DNA of 64,000 nt. Origin: Alopecurus myosuroides. Its lineage: Eukaryota > Streptophyta > Magnoliopsida > Poales > Poaceae. Location: the NCBI GenBank assembly GCA_028641055.1, contig CM054063.1, positions 49,291,827 through 49,355,826 on the forward strand. The letters run 5' to 3'. Each line of letters begins with the position of its first letter. The first letter of the stretch is position 1. The notes under the pieces are model-generated. The model was not told the DNA's origin, did no database searches, and was given only the letters and a program-made list of their open reading frames with translations. The position numbers and the translations under genes were made by a program. Shown piece after piece: positions 20,428-32,167 of this stretch.

Positions 20428-23400
20428 TCAAGCATCTGAGTCTTCTTCACTGCTGTCATCCTCGGGGGCTTCTGGAATCTCTTCTTCCGGATAGGTGATG
20501 GAGATATTCACCATAGAGGCGATCTTGGTGGCGTGACCCTTGATTTCATCAAAGATGGTGGTCCGCTGGGTCTCCGAATATCCAAGAGGGATACCGGACG
20601 CCACGCGCCAAGATTTGGCACTAGGGTAATGCATACGCATAAGCCCTAAGGCCATGCGTGCACCACCCCGGGCCGCGGAGCGCAAGGTGGACTCCTTGGC
20701 ATCCGCAATCTCTATGATGGCTCCCGGAAGTTTTTCAACTTCCGAGAGTTCCCCAGACTTTGCGGGAAGGTATCTGTTGATGAGCAACATTCCCGCAGCC
20801 TTGATCGCGGTGAATACCTTCCCAAAAGCTCGGATCTTTTCAATCCGAGTAAGATCTGGGTTATCTCCTGTTTTTTCAGACAAACAACCGAAGGGTAAGT
20901 GAAAAAGCAGAGAAAGGAATCAAAACATGGAAAATCCGGTAAAAGTTGATAACTTACCGAGGATCTTGTCCATTTCGGAGCCTTCCTCCAGGCGCAGGGT
21001 CAAGGCGTTCTCCAAATCTTGGATAGTGGCCTTGTCCTTGTCAGCTTGTTGGGAGGCCTTGGATTGAGCAATTCCAAGAGCCAGATTGCTGGCCTCCAGA
21101 TCCTTCTGAACCTTCATAAGTTCCTTATGAAGGTCCAAGTTCTCCCAGCGGAGATTCTCGGCATTGCCGGCATCTTCAGCAACTTTGCTTGGCTTTCGCC
21201 AAAGCAGCTGGAAAGCAAGGAAAAATATTCTGGGTTAAGAAAACTCGGAAAAGTACTTAGAAAAAATTATGGACAAGGGACTTCAGAGAAGTAAAATATA
21301 CCTGTTGTTTCCTCCAGCCGTAGCTGAGACGACGCCAGCTCTGTTTCTTTAACATCAAGAATAGATAGGAGGGTTTTAACCTCCTTATTTTTGATGTTAA
21401 GCTTGTTAAAAACTTCCAAGTTTATTGTATCAGCGGTTTGCTGAAACACGGAAATGAAAGCAAGACGCTTAAGTTAGAACAAGCGTGATAAGAAGCATTA
21501 AGTTGATAGCATGCATTCGACTTATTGCTTGGGGGCTAGAGATATTACCTGGCTCATTTGCTGCAAACCTGACAAGTTTTCGTTGAATTCCCTTAAATAT
21601 TCAGAAAAGAGAATTCCAACATGATGCAGGCCGTCTTGCATGACCTGACGAGGTGAAAATACGAAGTTATTTCGGACAATTAGCCCGCCTTGTGGCCAAG
21701 GACGGATCAAAGGAGCAGGAGCGAAGAACTTCTTAGCTTCCGGACGAATATATCCGAGATCGTCAAACGGTTCTTCCTTTACCTGGAAGTTCTTATCAAA
21801 AGTGGGAATAGGTTCATCCTCCCTAGATGTTCGAGGATGTCTACCCATTTCTGGTCCCGCCCTTTCCTTCGCATCCATGTTAGATGCAATAGGCTGGCTG
21901 GATTGCTGGAATTGTGTGTCCGGGTTCGTGGTCTTCTCCTCCCTACCAAATGTAGTTGGAACGGGAGAAGCTGCAGCAGAAAACGGCTCTCCTTTGCTAG
22001 TAGCAGCTTTATGTTTCTTCAATTTCTTTGACTTCAAAGGAACTGGAGCAAGGCTGAAAAGGAAAAATCCGAGAAATGAATATCTCGAAGAACCGGAAGG
22101 GAATGATAAGTAAAGAGCTCCAGTAAAATACCCGGATGCGGCGATGGGAATTCCGTCAAGATTTATTACTTCCTCGGGGATCACTTGCCTCTTACGTTTC
22201 CGACCGCCGTAAAAACTGGCGTGTAATTCGTCGAGTTCGGCGTCGGATGCAAGATCAGCTTCCTTAAGTTCGTCGAACTATGGAAAAGGCAAAATACTCG
22301 ATTAAGTCAGGAAAAAGAAGCAATCCGAGAGAAACCCAAATCAAGGAAAATAAAAATACCTTAGGGACTGGGTTTTCCTCGTGATACATTTCCAAACTTT
22401 CTTCGTATTGATCGCGAGTAGCGACCAATTGGTTGACTCGTTTCTTGAAGTCCCTTTTGGAGAAGGCTTTTTCCGTCCCTCTCATTTCGTCTTCTGGCCC
22501 TTCGTATTCACAAAGGAGTCGGGAGCGGAAAGCGAGAGGTTGAATACGGCGGCCGAACCAGCACAGAACAGTATCAGTTCCGGTTAGGGGAGGCTTAGAA
22601 GAGGTAAGTTTGGCAATACGCCGCTTTATCTTCATCAGATCTTCCGGCAAAGTTTGCACCGCCTCAACTGCCCAACTCTCTTGCGGGATGGCGGCGGAGT
22701 TGACGAATGGAGGAACCCCGTTTTCTTTCCCGGGAAACGGGACGTCAGGATGATAAAAGAAAGAACCCGTCCAAAATTTGACGGATTCTGACGTTTTTAT
22801 CTTTGGGTACCAATCTTCCCTAAACCTCCGAAGAGTGAAAGAAATGGTCCCGCAGATGGGAAGAACACCCTCTGTGGGGTTACGCTTCACTCCGAAGCAG
22901 TATTGCCAGAAATCTAGTCTAGGAGCTATTCCTAAATACCCTTCGAAAAGGGCTTGGAAGCCGGCTAGATAAAGAATGGAATTTGGGGGAAGGTTATGAG
23001 GCTGAACACCGTAATGGTTGAGGACTTCTAAGAAAAAGGTGGAAGGCGGAAAACCCATACCTCTCGCAATATGAGAGGTAAGGAGAACGCGTTCTCCGTC
23101 TTTTGGCATGGGCTCGGATTCGTCCTCCGGGATTCGCCATTTCCCCTTCAGCACGAGCCCCTCCTTCTCCATTGTCGGAAGGAGGGATGGCGGAATACTG
23201 CTGGCACTCCAGTTGCCGGCAGTTTCCGCCTCGTCTTCTGCTCCGGCGGCGGCGGACGCTGCGGCCTCCGCGGCCGCGAGCTCGTCTCCGACGAGTGCGA
23301 TTTTCTCTTCCGCCGTCTCGGGCGCGAACGGCGGAGGAGGCGCGGAAGAAGACCCCGCAAGATCTGCGGCGGTGGGATGGATTTCCTCGCCCGCCGCACC

Positions 23401-23529
23401 GCCAGTGGCCTTCGCCGGCTCGTCGCCGGAGGCGTGCACCGGTGAATCCAGTTGTGGATCCATCGTATCGATGATTTCGTCGATGTCCTTTGCGACGGAA
23501 CGGGCCGGTGAGGAGCTTGGGGATGCCAT
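20428..23529 (-). CDS. Element C antisense accessory gene (PF04195-like), six exons
   Basis: Proposed exons: 23529-22360, 22277-22132, 22053-21549, 21440-21302, 21207-20958, 20867-20428, all with GT-AG borders. Start MASPSSSPARS. Exon 1 has an acidic Ala-rich N-terminus and the PF04195 'putative gypsy type transposon' domain (FFLEVLNHYGVQPHNLPPNSILYLAGF, WQYCFGVK, WTGSFFYHPDVPFP). Exon 3 is Pro/Ser-rich, exons 4-5 are coiled coil (ENLDLHKELMKVQKDLEAS), exon 6 is a helical domain ending in an acidic tail. About 875 residues. Phases agree except exon 4 to 5, which needs a different acceptor (AAAG|TTGCTG, 22 nt inside) or reflects one indel. Element B's gene has the same domain order and similar exon pattern. 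Function is unknown. Confidence 0.8.
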
Positions 23530-23666
23530 CGATGGGCGGCGCGCGGTTGCTCCGGTGAGGTCTCGGGTGGCGTTCGTGCGCTCGGGAGTTGCTCTGTGAG
23601 AACTTGGGCGCTGGAAATGGTGCTGCGAAGTGAGAGCGGAAGGTTTCCTCGGAGGACGGAGGCGGC

Positions 23667-23674
23667 TATTTATA
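23667..23674 (-). promoter_or_regulatory. TATA box of element C antisense gene
   Basis: TATAAATA on the minus strand, 138 bp upstream of the ATG at 23529, at a distance that allows a short 5'UTR. The same box is present in each of the three repeated segments downstream. Confidence 0.7.
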
Positions 23675-24067
23675 GCCGGAATCCCGTCACGATGCGTGCT
23701 AACGGCTCTTTTGACCGTTGGATGATCAACGCGTGTCACTCGCCGGAAATTCCGGGAAATGAAACGACGGGTGATTATTGCTATCGCCTCGTTTCCCGCG
23801 AGAATCTGTCAGAGATATGTTTCTGGGTTTCCCGCCTGTAACCCAAACGTCCCTTACGTCAGCAAGATTAAAGCGCTGATGTAGGAAGTTCCTTCTCCGC
23901 GAAGATTCGTGGAAGAAAATCCGGATTTTCTGGATTCTGAGTTTTGCGTTATGACATCCTTTGAGGAGAAAAAAAAGAAGAATCAAGACTGCAGGCCGAT
24001 ATTTCTCGGAAAATATGCATTTGGCGAAAGACGGCGAATCAGAGTCTTAATCCTTCTTGGGGGCTAC

Positions 24068-24606
24068 TGTCGGATATATACCGAATAGGGGCATATCAGG
24101 TGGTAGTCTAAAGTGCCGGATTACCCGGGTGGCCCAAGTGGTAGTGGATTACGGTCCATTGGGCGGCCCAGTAAGCTGATGCACAGAAGCCGGATTCTAG
24201 AAGAACCCGGATCGCGGCCCACGTGATCTGGCTTGGAGTAGAAGGCGGATTCCTTACTTTCCAAGTTAATAGTTACCGTAGTCTTCTAGGTTTCCTATTC
24301 TGTATGCCCTAATCCGGCTATTATATAAAGCCGGACGGGAGATATGATAGATAGACAAGAAGCTAAAGGCTAACTCGCCGAGAGGTTGATCCTTGACGAG
24401 AAGCTAATAGAACCTCACGTTGTACTCTGTATTTACAGGCTTTAGTCCTGAATAGTGAGATTGCAGGAGTAGGAACGTCGCATTACTGCGCCATACCGAA
24501 CCTGGGTAAAAAACCCCGTGTCATTGTACTTCGCACAATCACGTTCCCCACATCTCTATCAATAGTCTCATGGCACCCCCGTCTATGAATTCTACTACGA
24601 TGTCTC
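24068..24606 (+). repeat. First 3' LTR copy of element C
   Basis: Follows the polypurine CTTCTTGGGGGCTAC. It contains TATATAAA near 24323-24330, the point where B entered the other LTR. It lacks the terminal bases of a full LTR because of the array junction. Confidence 0.88.
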
Positions 24607-24828
24607 TTCCTCCGTCTCGGGCGCGAACGGCGGGGAAGACGCGGAAGAAGACCCCGCAAGATCTGCGGCGGTGGGATGGATTTCCTCGCCCGCCGCACCG
24701 CCAGTGGCGTTCGCCGGCTCGTCGCCGGAGGCGTGCACCGGTGAATCCAGTTGTGGATCCATCGTATCGATGATTTCGTCGATGTCCTTTGCGACGGAAC
24801 GGGCTGGCAAAGAGCTTGGGGATGCCAT
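24595..24828 (-). pseudogene. Truncated antisense-gene head, array copy 1
   Basis: 77 residues from MASPSSLPARS to EETS-stop. It equals the N-terminus of the element C antisense gene up to the acidic segment, then stops at the LTR junction before any of the PF04195 domain. Its TATAAATA box and upstream sequence are retained. Confidence 0.8.
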
Positions 24829-25891
24829 CGATGGGCGGCGCACGGTTGCTCCGGTGAGGTCTCGGGTGGCGTTCGTGCGCTCGGGAGTTGCTCTGTGAGA
24901 ACTTGGGCGCTGGGAATGGTGCTGCGAAGTGAGAGCGGAAGGTTTCCTCGGAGGACGGAGGCGGCTATTTATAGCCGGAATCCCATCACGATGCGTGCTA
25001 ACGGCTCTTTTGACCGTTGGATGATCAACGCGTGTCACTCGCCGGAAATTCCGGGAAATGAAACGACGGGTGATTATTGCTATCGCCTCGTTTCCCGCGA
25101 GAATCTGTCAGAGATATGTTTCTGGGTTTCCCGCCTGTAACCTAAACGTCCCTTACGTCAGCAAGATTAAAGCGCTGATGTAGGAAGTTTCTTCTCCGCG
25201 AAGATTCGTGGAAGAAAATCCGGATTTTCTGGATTCCGAGTTTTGCGTTATGACATCCTTTGAGGAGAAAAAAGAAGAATCAAGACTGCAGGCCGATATT
25301 TCTCGGAAAATATGCATTTGGCGAAAGACGGCGAATCAGAGTCTTAATCCTTCTTGGGGGCTACTGTCGGATATATACCGAATAGGGGCATATCAGGTGG
25401 TAAGTCTAAAGTGCCGGATTACCCGGGTGGCCCAAGTGGTAGTGGATTACGGTCCATTGGGCGGCCCAGTAAGCTGATGCACAGAAGCCGGATTCTAGAA
25501 GAACCTGGATCGCGGCCCACGTGATCTGGCTTGAAGTAGAAGGCGGATTCCTTACTTTCCAAGTTAATAGTTACCGTAGTCTTCTAGGTTTCCTATTCTG
25601 TATGCCCTAATCCGGCTATTATATAAAGCCGGACGGGAGATATGATAGATAGACAAGAAGCAAAAGGCTAACTCGCCGAGAGGTTGATCCTTGACGAGAA
25701 GCTAATAGAACCTCACGTTGTACTCTGTATTTACAGACTTTAGTCCTGAATAGTGAGATTGCAGGAGTAGGAACGTCGCATTACTGCGCCATACCGAACC
25801 TGGGTAAAAAACCCTGTGTCATTGTCCTTCGCACAATCACGTTCCCCACATCTCTATCAATAGTCTCATGGCACCCCGTCTATGAATTCTA

Positions 25892-26125
25892 CTACGATGT
25901 CTCTTCCTCCGTCTCGGGCGCGAACGGCGGGGAAGACGCGGAAGAAGACCCCGCAAGATCTGCGGCGGTGGGATGGATTTCCTCGCCCGCCGCACCGCCA
26001 GTGGCGTTCGCCGGCTCGTCGCCGGAGGCGTGCACCGGTGAATCCAGTTGTGGATCCATCGTATCGATGATTTCGTCGATGTCCTTTGCGACGGAACGGG
26101 CTGGCAAAGAGCTTGGGGATGCCAT
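25892..26125 (-). pseudogene. Truncated antisense-gene head, array copy 2
   Basis: Same 77-residue product as copy 1, displaced by 1297 bp, with its own TATAAATA box. Confidence 0.8.
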
Positions 26126-27188
26126 CGATGGGCGGCGCACGGTTGCTCCGGTGAGGTCTCGGGTGGCGTTCGTGCGCTCGGGAGTTGCTCTGTGAGAACT
26201 TGGGCGCTGGGAATGGTGCTGCGAAGTGAGAGCGGAAGGTTTCCTCGGAGGACGGAGGCGGCTATTTATAGCCGGAATCCCATCACGATGCGTGCTAACG
26301 GCTCTTTTGACCGTTGGATGATCAACGCGTGTCACTCGCCGGAAATTCCGGGAAATGAAACGACGGGTGATTATTGCTATCGCCTCGTTTCCCGCGAGAA
26401 TCTGTCAGAGATATGTTTCTGGGTTTCCCGCCTGTAACCTAAACGTCCCTTACGTCAGCAAGATTAAAGCGCTGATGTAGGAAGTTTCTTCTCCGCGAAG
26501 ATTCGTGGAAGAAAATCCGGATTTTCTGGATTCCGAGTTTTGCGTTATGACATCCTTTGAGGAGAAAAAAGAAGAATCAAGACTGCAGGCCGATATTTCT
26601 CGGAAAATATGCATTTGGCGAAAGACGGCGAATCAGAGTCTTAATCCTTCTTGGGGGCTACTGTCGGATATATACCGAATAGGGGCATATCAGGTGGTAA
26701 GTCTAAAGTGCCGGATTACCCGGGTGGCCCAAGTGGTAGTGGATTACGGTCCATTGGGCGGCCCAGTAAGCTGATGCACAGAAGCCGGATTCTAGAAGAA
26801 CCTGGATCGCGGCCCACGTGATCTGGCTTGAAGTAGAAGGCGGATTCCTTACTTTCCAAGTTAATAGTTACCGTAGTCTTCTAGGTTTCCTATTCTGTAT
26901 GCCCTAATCCGGCTATTATATAAAGCCGGACGGGAGATATGATAGATAGACAAGAAGCAAAAGGCTAACTCGCCGAGAGGTTGATCCTTGACGAGAAGCT
27001 AATAGAACCTCACGTTGTACTCTGTATTTACAGACTTTAGTCATGAATAGTGAGATTGCAGGAGTAGGAACGTCGCATTACTGCGCCATACCGAACCTGG
27101 GTAAAAAACCCTGTGTCATTGTACTTCGCACAATCACGTTCCCCACATCTCTATCAGTAGTCTCATGGCACCCCGTCTATGAATTCTA

Positions 27189-27422
27189 CTACGATGTCTC
27201 TTCCTCCGTCTCGGGCGCGAACGGCGGGGAAGACGCGGAAGAAGACCCCGCAAGATCTGCGGCGGTGGGATGGATTTCCTCGCCCGCCGCACCGCCAGTG
27301 GCGTTCGCCGGCTCGTCGCCGGAGGCGTGCACCGGTGAATCCAGTTGTGGATCCATCGTATCGATGATTTCGTCGATGTCCTTTGCGACGGAACGGGCTG
27401 GCAAAGAGCTTGGGGATGCCAT
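27189..27422 (-). pseudogene. Truncated antisense-gene head, array copy 3
   Basis: Same 77-residue product as copies 1 and 2, displaced by a further 1297 bp, with its own TATAAATA box. Confidence 0.8.
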
Positions 27423-27958
27423 CGATGGGCGGCGCACGGTTGCTCCGGTGAGGTCTCGGGTGGCGTTCGTGCGCTCGGGAGTTGCTCTGTGAGAACTTGG
27501 GCGCTGGGAATGGTGCTGCGAAGTGAGAGCGGAAGGTTTCCTCGGAGGACGGAGGCGGCTATTTATAGCCGGAATCCCATCACGATGCGTGCTAACGGCT
27601 CTTTTGACCGTTGGATGATCAACGCGTGTCACTCGCCGGAAATTCCGGGAAATGAAACGACGGGTGATTATTGCTATCGCCTCGTTTCCCGCGAGAATCT
27701 GTCAGAGATATGTTTCTGGGTTTCCCGCCTGTAACCTAAACGTCCCTTACGTCAGCAAGATTAAAGCGCTGATGTAGGAAGTTTCTTCTCCGCGAAGATT
27801 CGTGGAAGAAAATCCTGATTTTCTGGATTCCGAGTTTTGCGTTATGACATCCTTTGAGGAGAAAAAAGAAGAATCAAGACTGCAGGCCGATATTTCTCGG
27901 AAAATATGCATTTGGCGAAAGACGGCGAATCAGAGTCTTAATCCTTCTTGGGGGCTAC

Positions 27959-28501
27959 TGTCGGATATATACCGAATAGGGGCATATCAGGTGGTAAGTC
28001 TAAAGTGCCGGATTACCCGGGTGGCCCAAGTGGTAGTGGATTACGGTCCATTGGGCGGCCCAGTAAGCTGATGCACAGAAGCCGGATTCTAGAAGAACCT
28101 GGATCGCGGCCCACGTGATCTGGCTTGAAGTAGAAGGCGGATTCCTTACTTTCCAAGTTAATAGTTACCGTAGTCTTCTAGGTTTCCTATTCTGTATGCC
28201 CTAATCCGGCTATTATATAAAGCCGGACGGGAGATATGATAGATAGACAAGAAGCAAAAGGCTAACTCGCCGAGAGGTTGATCCTTGACGAGAAGCTAAT
28301 AGAACCTCACGTTGTACTCTGTATTTACAGACTTTAGTCCTGAATAGTGAGATTGCAGGAGTAGGAACGTCGCATTACTGCGCCATACCGAACCTGGGTA
28401 AAAAACCCTGTGTCATTGTCCTTCGCACAATCACGTTCCCCACATCTCTATCAGTAGTCTTATGGCACCCCGTCTATGAATTCTACTACGATGTCTCGAC
28501 A
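27959..28501 (+). repeat. Terminal 3' LTR copy of element C
   Basis: 543 bp with both ends, TGTCGG...CGACA, and the only complete LTR of element C in view. A TATATAAA lies near 28214-28221. It is followed by one G and then the N gap. Confidence 0.88.
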
Positions 28502-28502
28502 G

Positions 28503-28515
28503 NNNNNNNNNNNNN
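28503..28515. other. Assembly gap, 13 N
   Basis: Thirteen N lie directly after the last LTR of the array. The true size and content are unknown, and the number of array units may be under-assembled. Confidence 0.99.
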
Positions 28516-28893
28516 TTTGGGGCCCTCGTAGAGGTAAAACCCTTACTCCTGCTTGTCTGTTTTTGTATTATGGAGATTGATTATAATGGTGGGTGTGCAA
28601 GTCGAGAGATTGCATCTCGAGCTATGACTATGATGGTGAAAACTGGATCGGAACCCCTCTCAGGTGGTTCTTCGAGCCTTTAAATAGGTGGATGGGTCTC
28701 GAACCGTACCCGGGGAGGTTACAAACCCTAACTCTAGGCGGTGGAGACTTTCCATCTTGTCCCACAAGTCTTGCGGGTGGGCCTCCACTAGGCCTTCAAG
28801 AGCCACGGGGTAGTCCTTTGCGCCGGGCTTCAGTCCTGGGCCTTAGACCCGGTAAGCTCACTCGACAGGTCCTAAAGTCATCCCCACGTCAAT
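28516..28893 (-). repeat. LTR fragment H (Gypsy-like)
   Basis: On the minus strand it ends in a segment (GTTTTACCTCTACGAGGGCCC) that parallels element A's LTR near 6058-6100 (GGCCCTCGTG...GGTAAAACCC). It has no coding capacity. One side is cut by the N gap and the other by element F. Confidence 0.6.
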
Positions 28894-30095
28894 AGGTGCA
28901 CTAGTTTGGCGAAGAGAGAGTGAAATTCAAGTAATATGGATGATTATAAGTGATAATAGCAATCGAAATAAAAATGGTAGCGAGCAAACATGTAGCAGAA
29001 CTGATTGTAAATGATGTTTTAATGCTTAGAAACAAGGCCTAGGGATCATACTTTCACTAGTAGACATTCTCAACAATAATAACATAATTGAATGCATAAA
29101 TATCATCTCTTCACTATGCTAGTCCGAACCACTATCCTGTCACATAACAAACATCAATCCATACGTAGGACTGTAACAACACTCCGCAAGATTGTATTCC
29201 CTCTCTAGGGCACCCCACGCTGTCACTATGAGCGCCCAAATTAGTACTAAACAAACACCACAATTTCATAGGGTCATCCAACACAAGATATAAATATCAT
29301 GCTAAACCACACGGTGCACACACTGTCACCTTTACACCGCGATCAAAGTGTTTACGGATATCTCATAACAAAACCACTTGAGTAGCATAATTGATGAAGA
29401 TTAACATCTACTTATTCAACTAGATTATAAAGCTCATGATCACATAAAGATCACACCATGTGAGAGAGAGATGAAACACATAGCTACCGGTAGAGCACTC
29501 AGCCCCGAGGGATAACTACTCCCCCCCTCCCCCGCCCCCACTCATCATAGGAGACACCAACGACGATGAAGATGGTGGTGGAGTCGATGGAGATGGCTCT
29601 CGGGGCACTTCCCCTTCCCGGCAGGGTGCCGGAAACAGAGATTTCTGTCTCTCGAAACTTGTCGGCGGCGGCGCGGAGCTACGGAACTTTTCGTGGAAGG
29701 AGGCCGATATATTTAAGGTTTATGCCTTGGGTGACTTTATAGGCAAAAGGGCAACATTGGGGGCGCCCGAGGGGCCCACACCACTAGCCGGCGCGGCCAG
29801 AGGGAGCCCGTGCGGCCCCATGGTGTGGTTGATCCAGGTCTCCTTTGAACTCCGTTGACGTGTCGGGAATTCTAAGACTTTTGACTTTTGTTTTATCTAA
29901 TTCCGGGAATATTTCAAGAACAACTTTTCTGAAATAAAAACAGCAGAAAACAGGAACTGGCGCTGTGGCATCTTGTCAATAGGTTAGTCCATGAACACGT
30001 CCGGAAAACGAAGGAAAACAGGTGAAACATAAAGGTATTGGATAGAAAACAAGCATCGAGCATAGAAAATTACAGATACGTTTGAGACGTATCAG
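28894..30095 (-). repeat. Athila-like LTR fragment F
   Basis: On the minus strand it starts TGATACGTCTCAAACGTATC, an opening I recall from abundant Athila-type LTRs of Triticeae, and runs to about 28894 with a typical GC-rich centre followed by an AT-rich tail. The sequence before its start has no polypurine tract, so it is a 5' or solo LTR. It is inserted in element G. The junction with H near 28894 is approximate. The 1.2 kb holds no gene. Confidence 0.65.
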
Positions 30096-30598
30096 TGCCA
30101 TGCAGGTCTGTCTTGACAACGTGAGCACCTGCAGCAGAGTCGGTAAAGAAATGTGTCGAACAGTATGCCTGCGTGTTCGTGCTAGCCCAAGCCAACCTTG
30201 GAAACTTTTTGTTCCCAGCACCAGTCGATGTCGTACCAGAAAGATGTGACGTGCCCCTCGTCAAGATCGTAGTCACGGAATGGTTGTTGCCAAAATTTCC
30301 AGCAGCCCCAAGGATGAACACCTTGTGGGCGTGGAAGCAGCATGGACTTCATCCGCATGTAGGACACCAACATCCCTGACTCAATGCGTGGAGATGAGTG
30401 ATGGAGACGAAGGCTCGATCTCCAGCTTCTCCCATACAAGATCCTGCACGGGCGTCGGCGTGACCGTGTTGACAACCCGCCCTTCCCGCTCCTTGGTCCC
30501 CAAGCACCATGCAGAAGAACCCGGCACTTGTTGAGGCTCTCCATGACAACAGCTAGTCTTGACTCCATCATGGTTCCCTCCGGTCCCATCTCCACCAC
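30096..30598 (-). pseudogene. Element G gag fragment
   Basis: On the minus strand an ATG at 30598 opens MVEMGPEGTMMESRLAVVMESLNKC, with a character seen in Gypsy chromovirus gag starts. The frame shifts more than once and the sequence stops at element F. It is placed as gag because an LTR and a primer-binding-like site precede it. I cannot name the family. Confidence 0.5.
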
Positions 30599-30680
30599 AC
30601 CTCTAAACTGAATCAGAAAAAAGATTGGGGGAATTTTTTGGTAGAATTTTCGGAGGAATCATTGGCTCTAAATACCAAGT

Positions 30681-30977
30681 TGTCACACCCCGTTGCTGTC
30701 GGAGGTCACTGGAGCGCGAGGAAGAATATAACACCGCTTGTGGAGGGTGGCCACCAGAGGAATATGTCGCTTGTGGAGAGCGGCCACCGGAGAAGTAGGG
30801 GACGGAAGAGACGAACGGGGACGGAGAAGAGTCTCATACTTAAATTTTGTTTCTGTTTCGATGCCCTCTCTGTGCCTCTCCTTTCTTCTTGTATTGCAGG
30901 TCACGATGAAGCCCATATGGCCTACAACCCAGCCCAATAACGCATAACCCACCTTGGCAGTAAGTGCGGGTGTTACA
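30681..30977 (-). repeat. Short LTR of element G with degenerate primer-binding site
   Basis: On the minus strand this 297-bp segment opens TGTAACACCC and ends GGGGTGTGACA, with inverted ends. It is followed at 30664-30677 by TGGTATTTAGAGCC, a decayed form of the TGGTATCAGAGCC site that pairs with initiator tRNA-Met. Element G would be a short-LTR Gypsy remnant. Confidence 0.7.
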
Positions 30978-31659
30978 CGATTCTCCGCGAAATCGGGCTC
31001 CATCGCGGGCGAAGGAGGGGGACACGGCGAGACTGATACCTAGAGGTCTCTCCAAATTGAATATTTGAGGTAAGCGGGGGCGGAGGGTTCAGGGGCATTA
31101 TCAAACACAAGGGAAGGGGGAATCGATTGGTGGCCGCCTCTTTCCGCGAGGGTCGGGATCTTTTGCACCGATTCCACTCTTTTTTGTTGGAGTGGACTAC
31201 GGGAGGCGGCGCCGCATGTGAATCCTACCGCGGCGGAAGGTTGAATCTGTATTTGCGAGCGCTAGAGACTAGATTTGTTGGGTCGTTCATTTCGTGCTTC
31301 TTTCAGACTGTCGTTTCTTTCCTCTGTATTTTTTGCTAAGGGGCGTGTTGGGCGTCCCCGGGGGATTGGAGCCCCCCGATCCCCTGGATCAAGCACATGG
31401 CACATTTCCTTCCTCTTCCTATTCTGTTGTATCCACACCGGCATGAAAAAATCTCCTCGTTTTTTCCGAAACTGCTCCCGCATCTTCCTTCCTCTTCGTC
31501 TTTGTCTTCCTCTTCCCTGTGGTCCTTGCACTGATGGTGCCGGCGGCGGGGCCCCTACACACACGGCCGATGGCGAGCTTGCCAGACCTCTGATCCAGGC
31601 TTGAAGCACCACCAGCAGCATCAGCACCCCACGCCTACAACACCTCCACCCTGCTCTCC
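30978..31659. other. No gene recognised
   Basis: Mixed-composition sequence with short unrelated open frames on both strands and nothing resembling a domain. Bases 30978-30982 (CGATT) may be one arm of element G's target duplication. Confidence 0.5.
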
Positions 31660-31847
31660 TCCCCACAGCACCACCATGGCCGCCATCGTTGAAGACACCG
31701 GCATGGTTCGCTCCCAGCTCCGACGATGGCCCCTTGCAGCACTGCCCGGTCCTTCACGGCTCCGCAAGCAAAAAGTAGCATCGACATATGCTGTGGGGAG
31801 CATCGCTCACTGCCGTTGGTAGCAACACGACCTTCCGATGGTAGTAT

Positions 31848-32167
31848 ACCTGGCCATGTCTCGGGCCGGGCCTAAAAAAGCCCGCAGCACAAACCCAAGG
31901 CCCAGGCCCGGCCCGGCCCGACAGTCGGGCCTAGTTTTCGTGCCCAGGCTCGGCCCGTGGGTGGGAAAAACGTCGGGCTTTCGGGCCTCGGGCCAGGCTT
32001 CTTCGTTTAAACACCAAAAATCAGTGCCCGGGCCCGGCCCGGACATGCATCGGGATTAAAAATCAGTGCCCAGGCCCGACCCACGGAAAAGCCCGTCGGG
32101 CCTAGGTCCAGGAATTTCGGGCCGGGCCGGGCCGGGCTGGTCGGGCCGGGCTGCCCATGCCCAGGTA
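31848..32167. repeat. GGCCCG-rich repeat, possible non-autonomous DNA transposon
   Basis: About 320 bp dominated by GGGCC/GGCCCG motifs. The ends are related as inverted repeats: CCTGGCCATG on the left and CATGCCCAGG on the right. It interrupts the GGTAGCA minisatellite, which lies on both sides. I could not fix a clean target duplication. A hAT-like MITE is one possibility. Confidence 0.45.

Larger units (their letters stand above)
12638..28501 (+). mobile_element. Element C: Tat-like Gypsy retrotransposon with tandemly repeated 3' end
   Basis: In order: the 3' half of the 5' LTR (12638-12920), primer-binding site, gag, protease, UAG, pol with several disabling changes, non-coding spacer, antisense accessory gene, polypurine CTTGGGGGCTAC, then four LTR copies separated by three copies of a 758-bp internal segment. 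The left half of the 5' LTR was separated by insertion of B and is beyond the window. C is the oldest of the three nested elements, in line with its several pol mutations. It cannot make an intact Pol, and its promoter is cut off from gag by B. Confidence 0.9.
24068..28501 (+). repeat. Tandem array of LTR plus antisense-gene head, 1297-bp period
   Basis: LTR starts (TGTCGGATATATACC) are at 24068, 25365, 26662 and 27959, exactly 1297 bp apart. LTR copies 1-3 (539 bp each) stop at TGTCTC and join directly to TTCCTCCGTCTCGGG, an internal segment equal to about 23311-24067. Only copy 4 (27959-28501, 543 bp) reaches the true end, CGACA. The copies are nearly identical, and copies 2-4 share one less C in the GGCACCCC run. 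The join shows TCTC shared by both partners. One template switch or recombination followed by unequal exchange would explain the array. Confidence 0.93.

Noticed and set aside
22264..23739. Start of the element C antisense ORF at 23739
   Set aside because: The extra N-terminal codons would lie upstream of the TATAAATA box at 23667-23674; the ATG at 23529 fits the promoter position better.
24068..28501. Regular direct repeats suggestive of a CRISPR-like or satellite array
   Set aside because: The 1297-bp unit contains a full LTR and an internal segment of element C, so it is a retrotransposon rearrangement in a eukaryotic genome.
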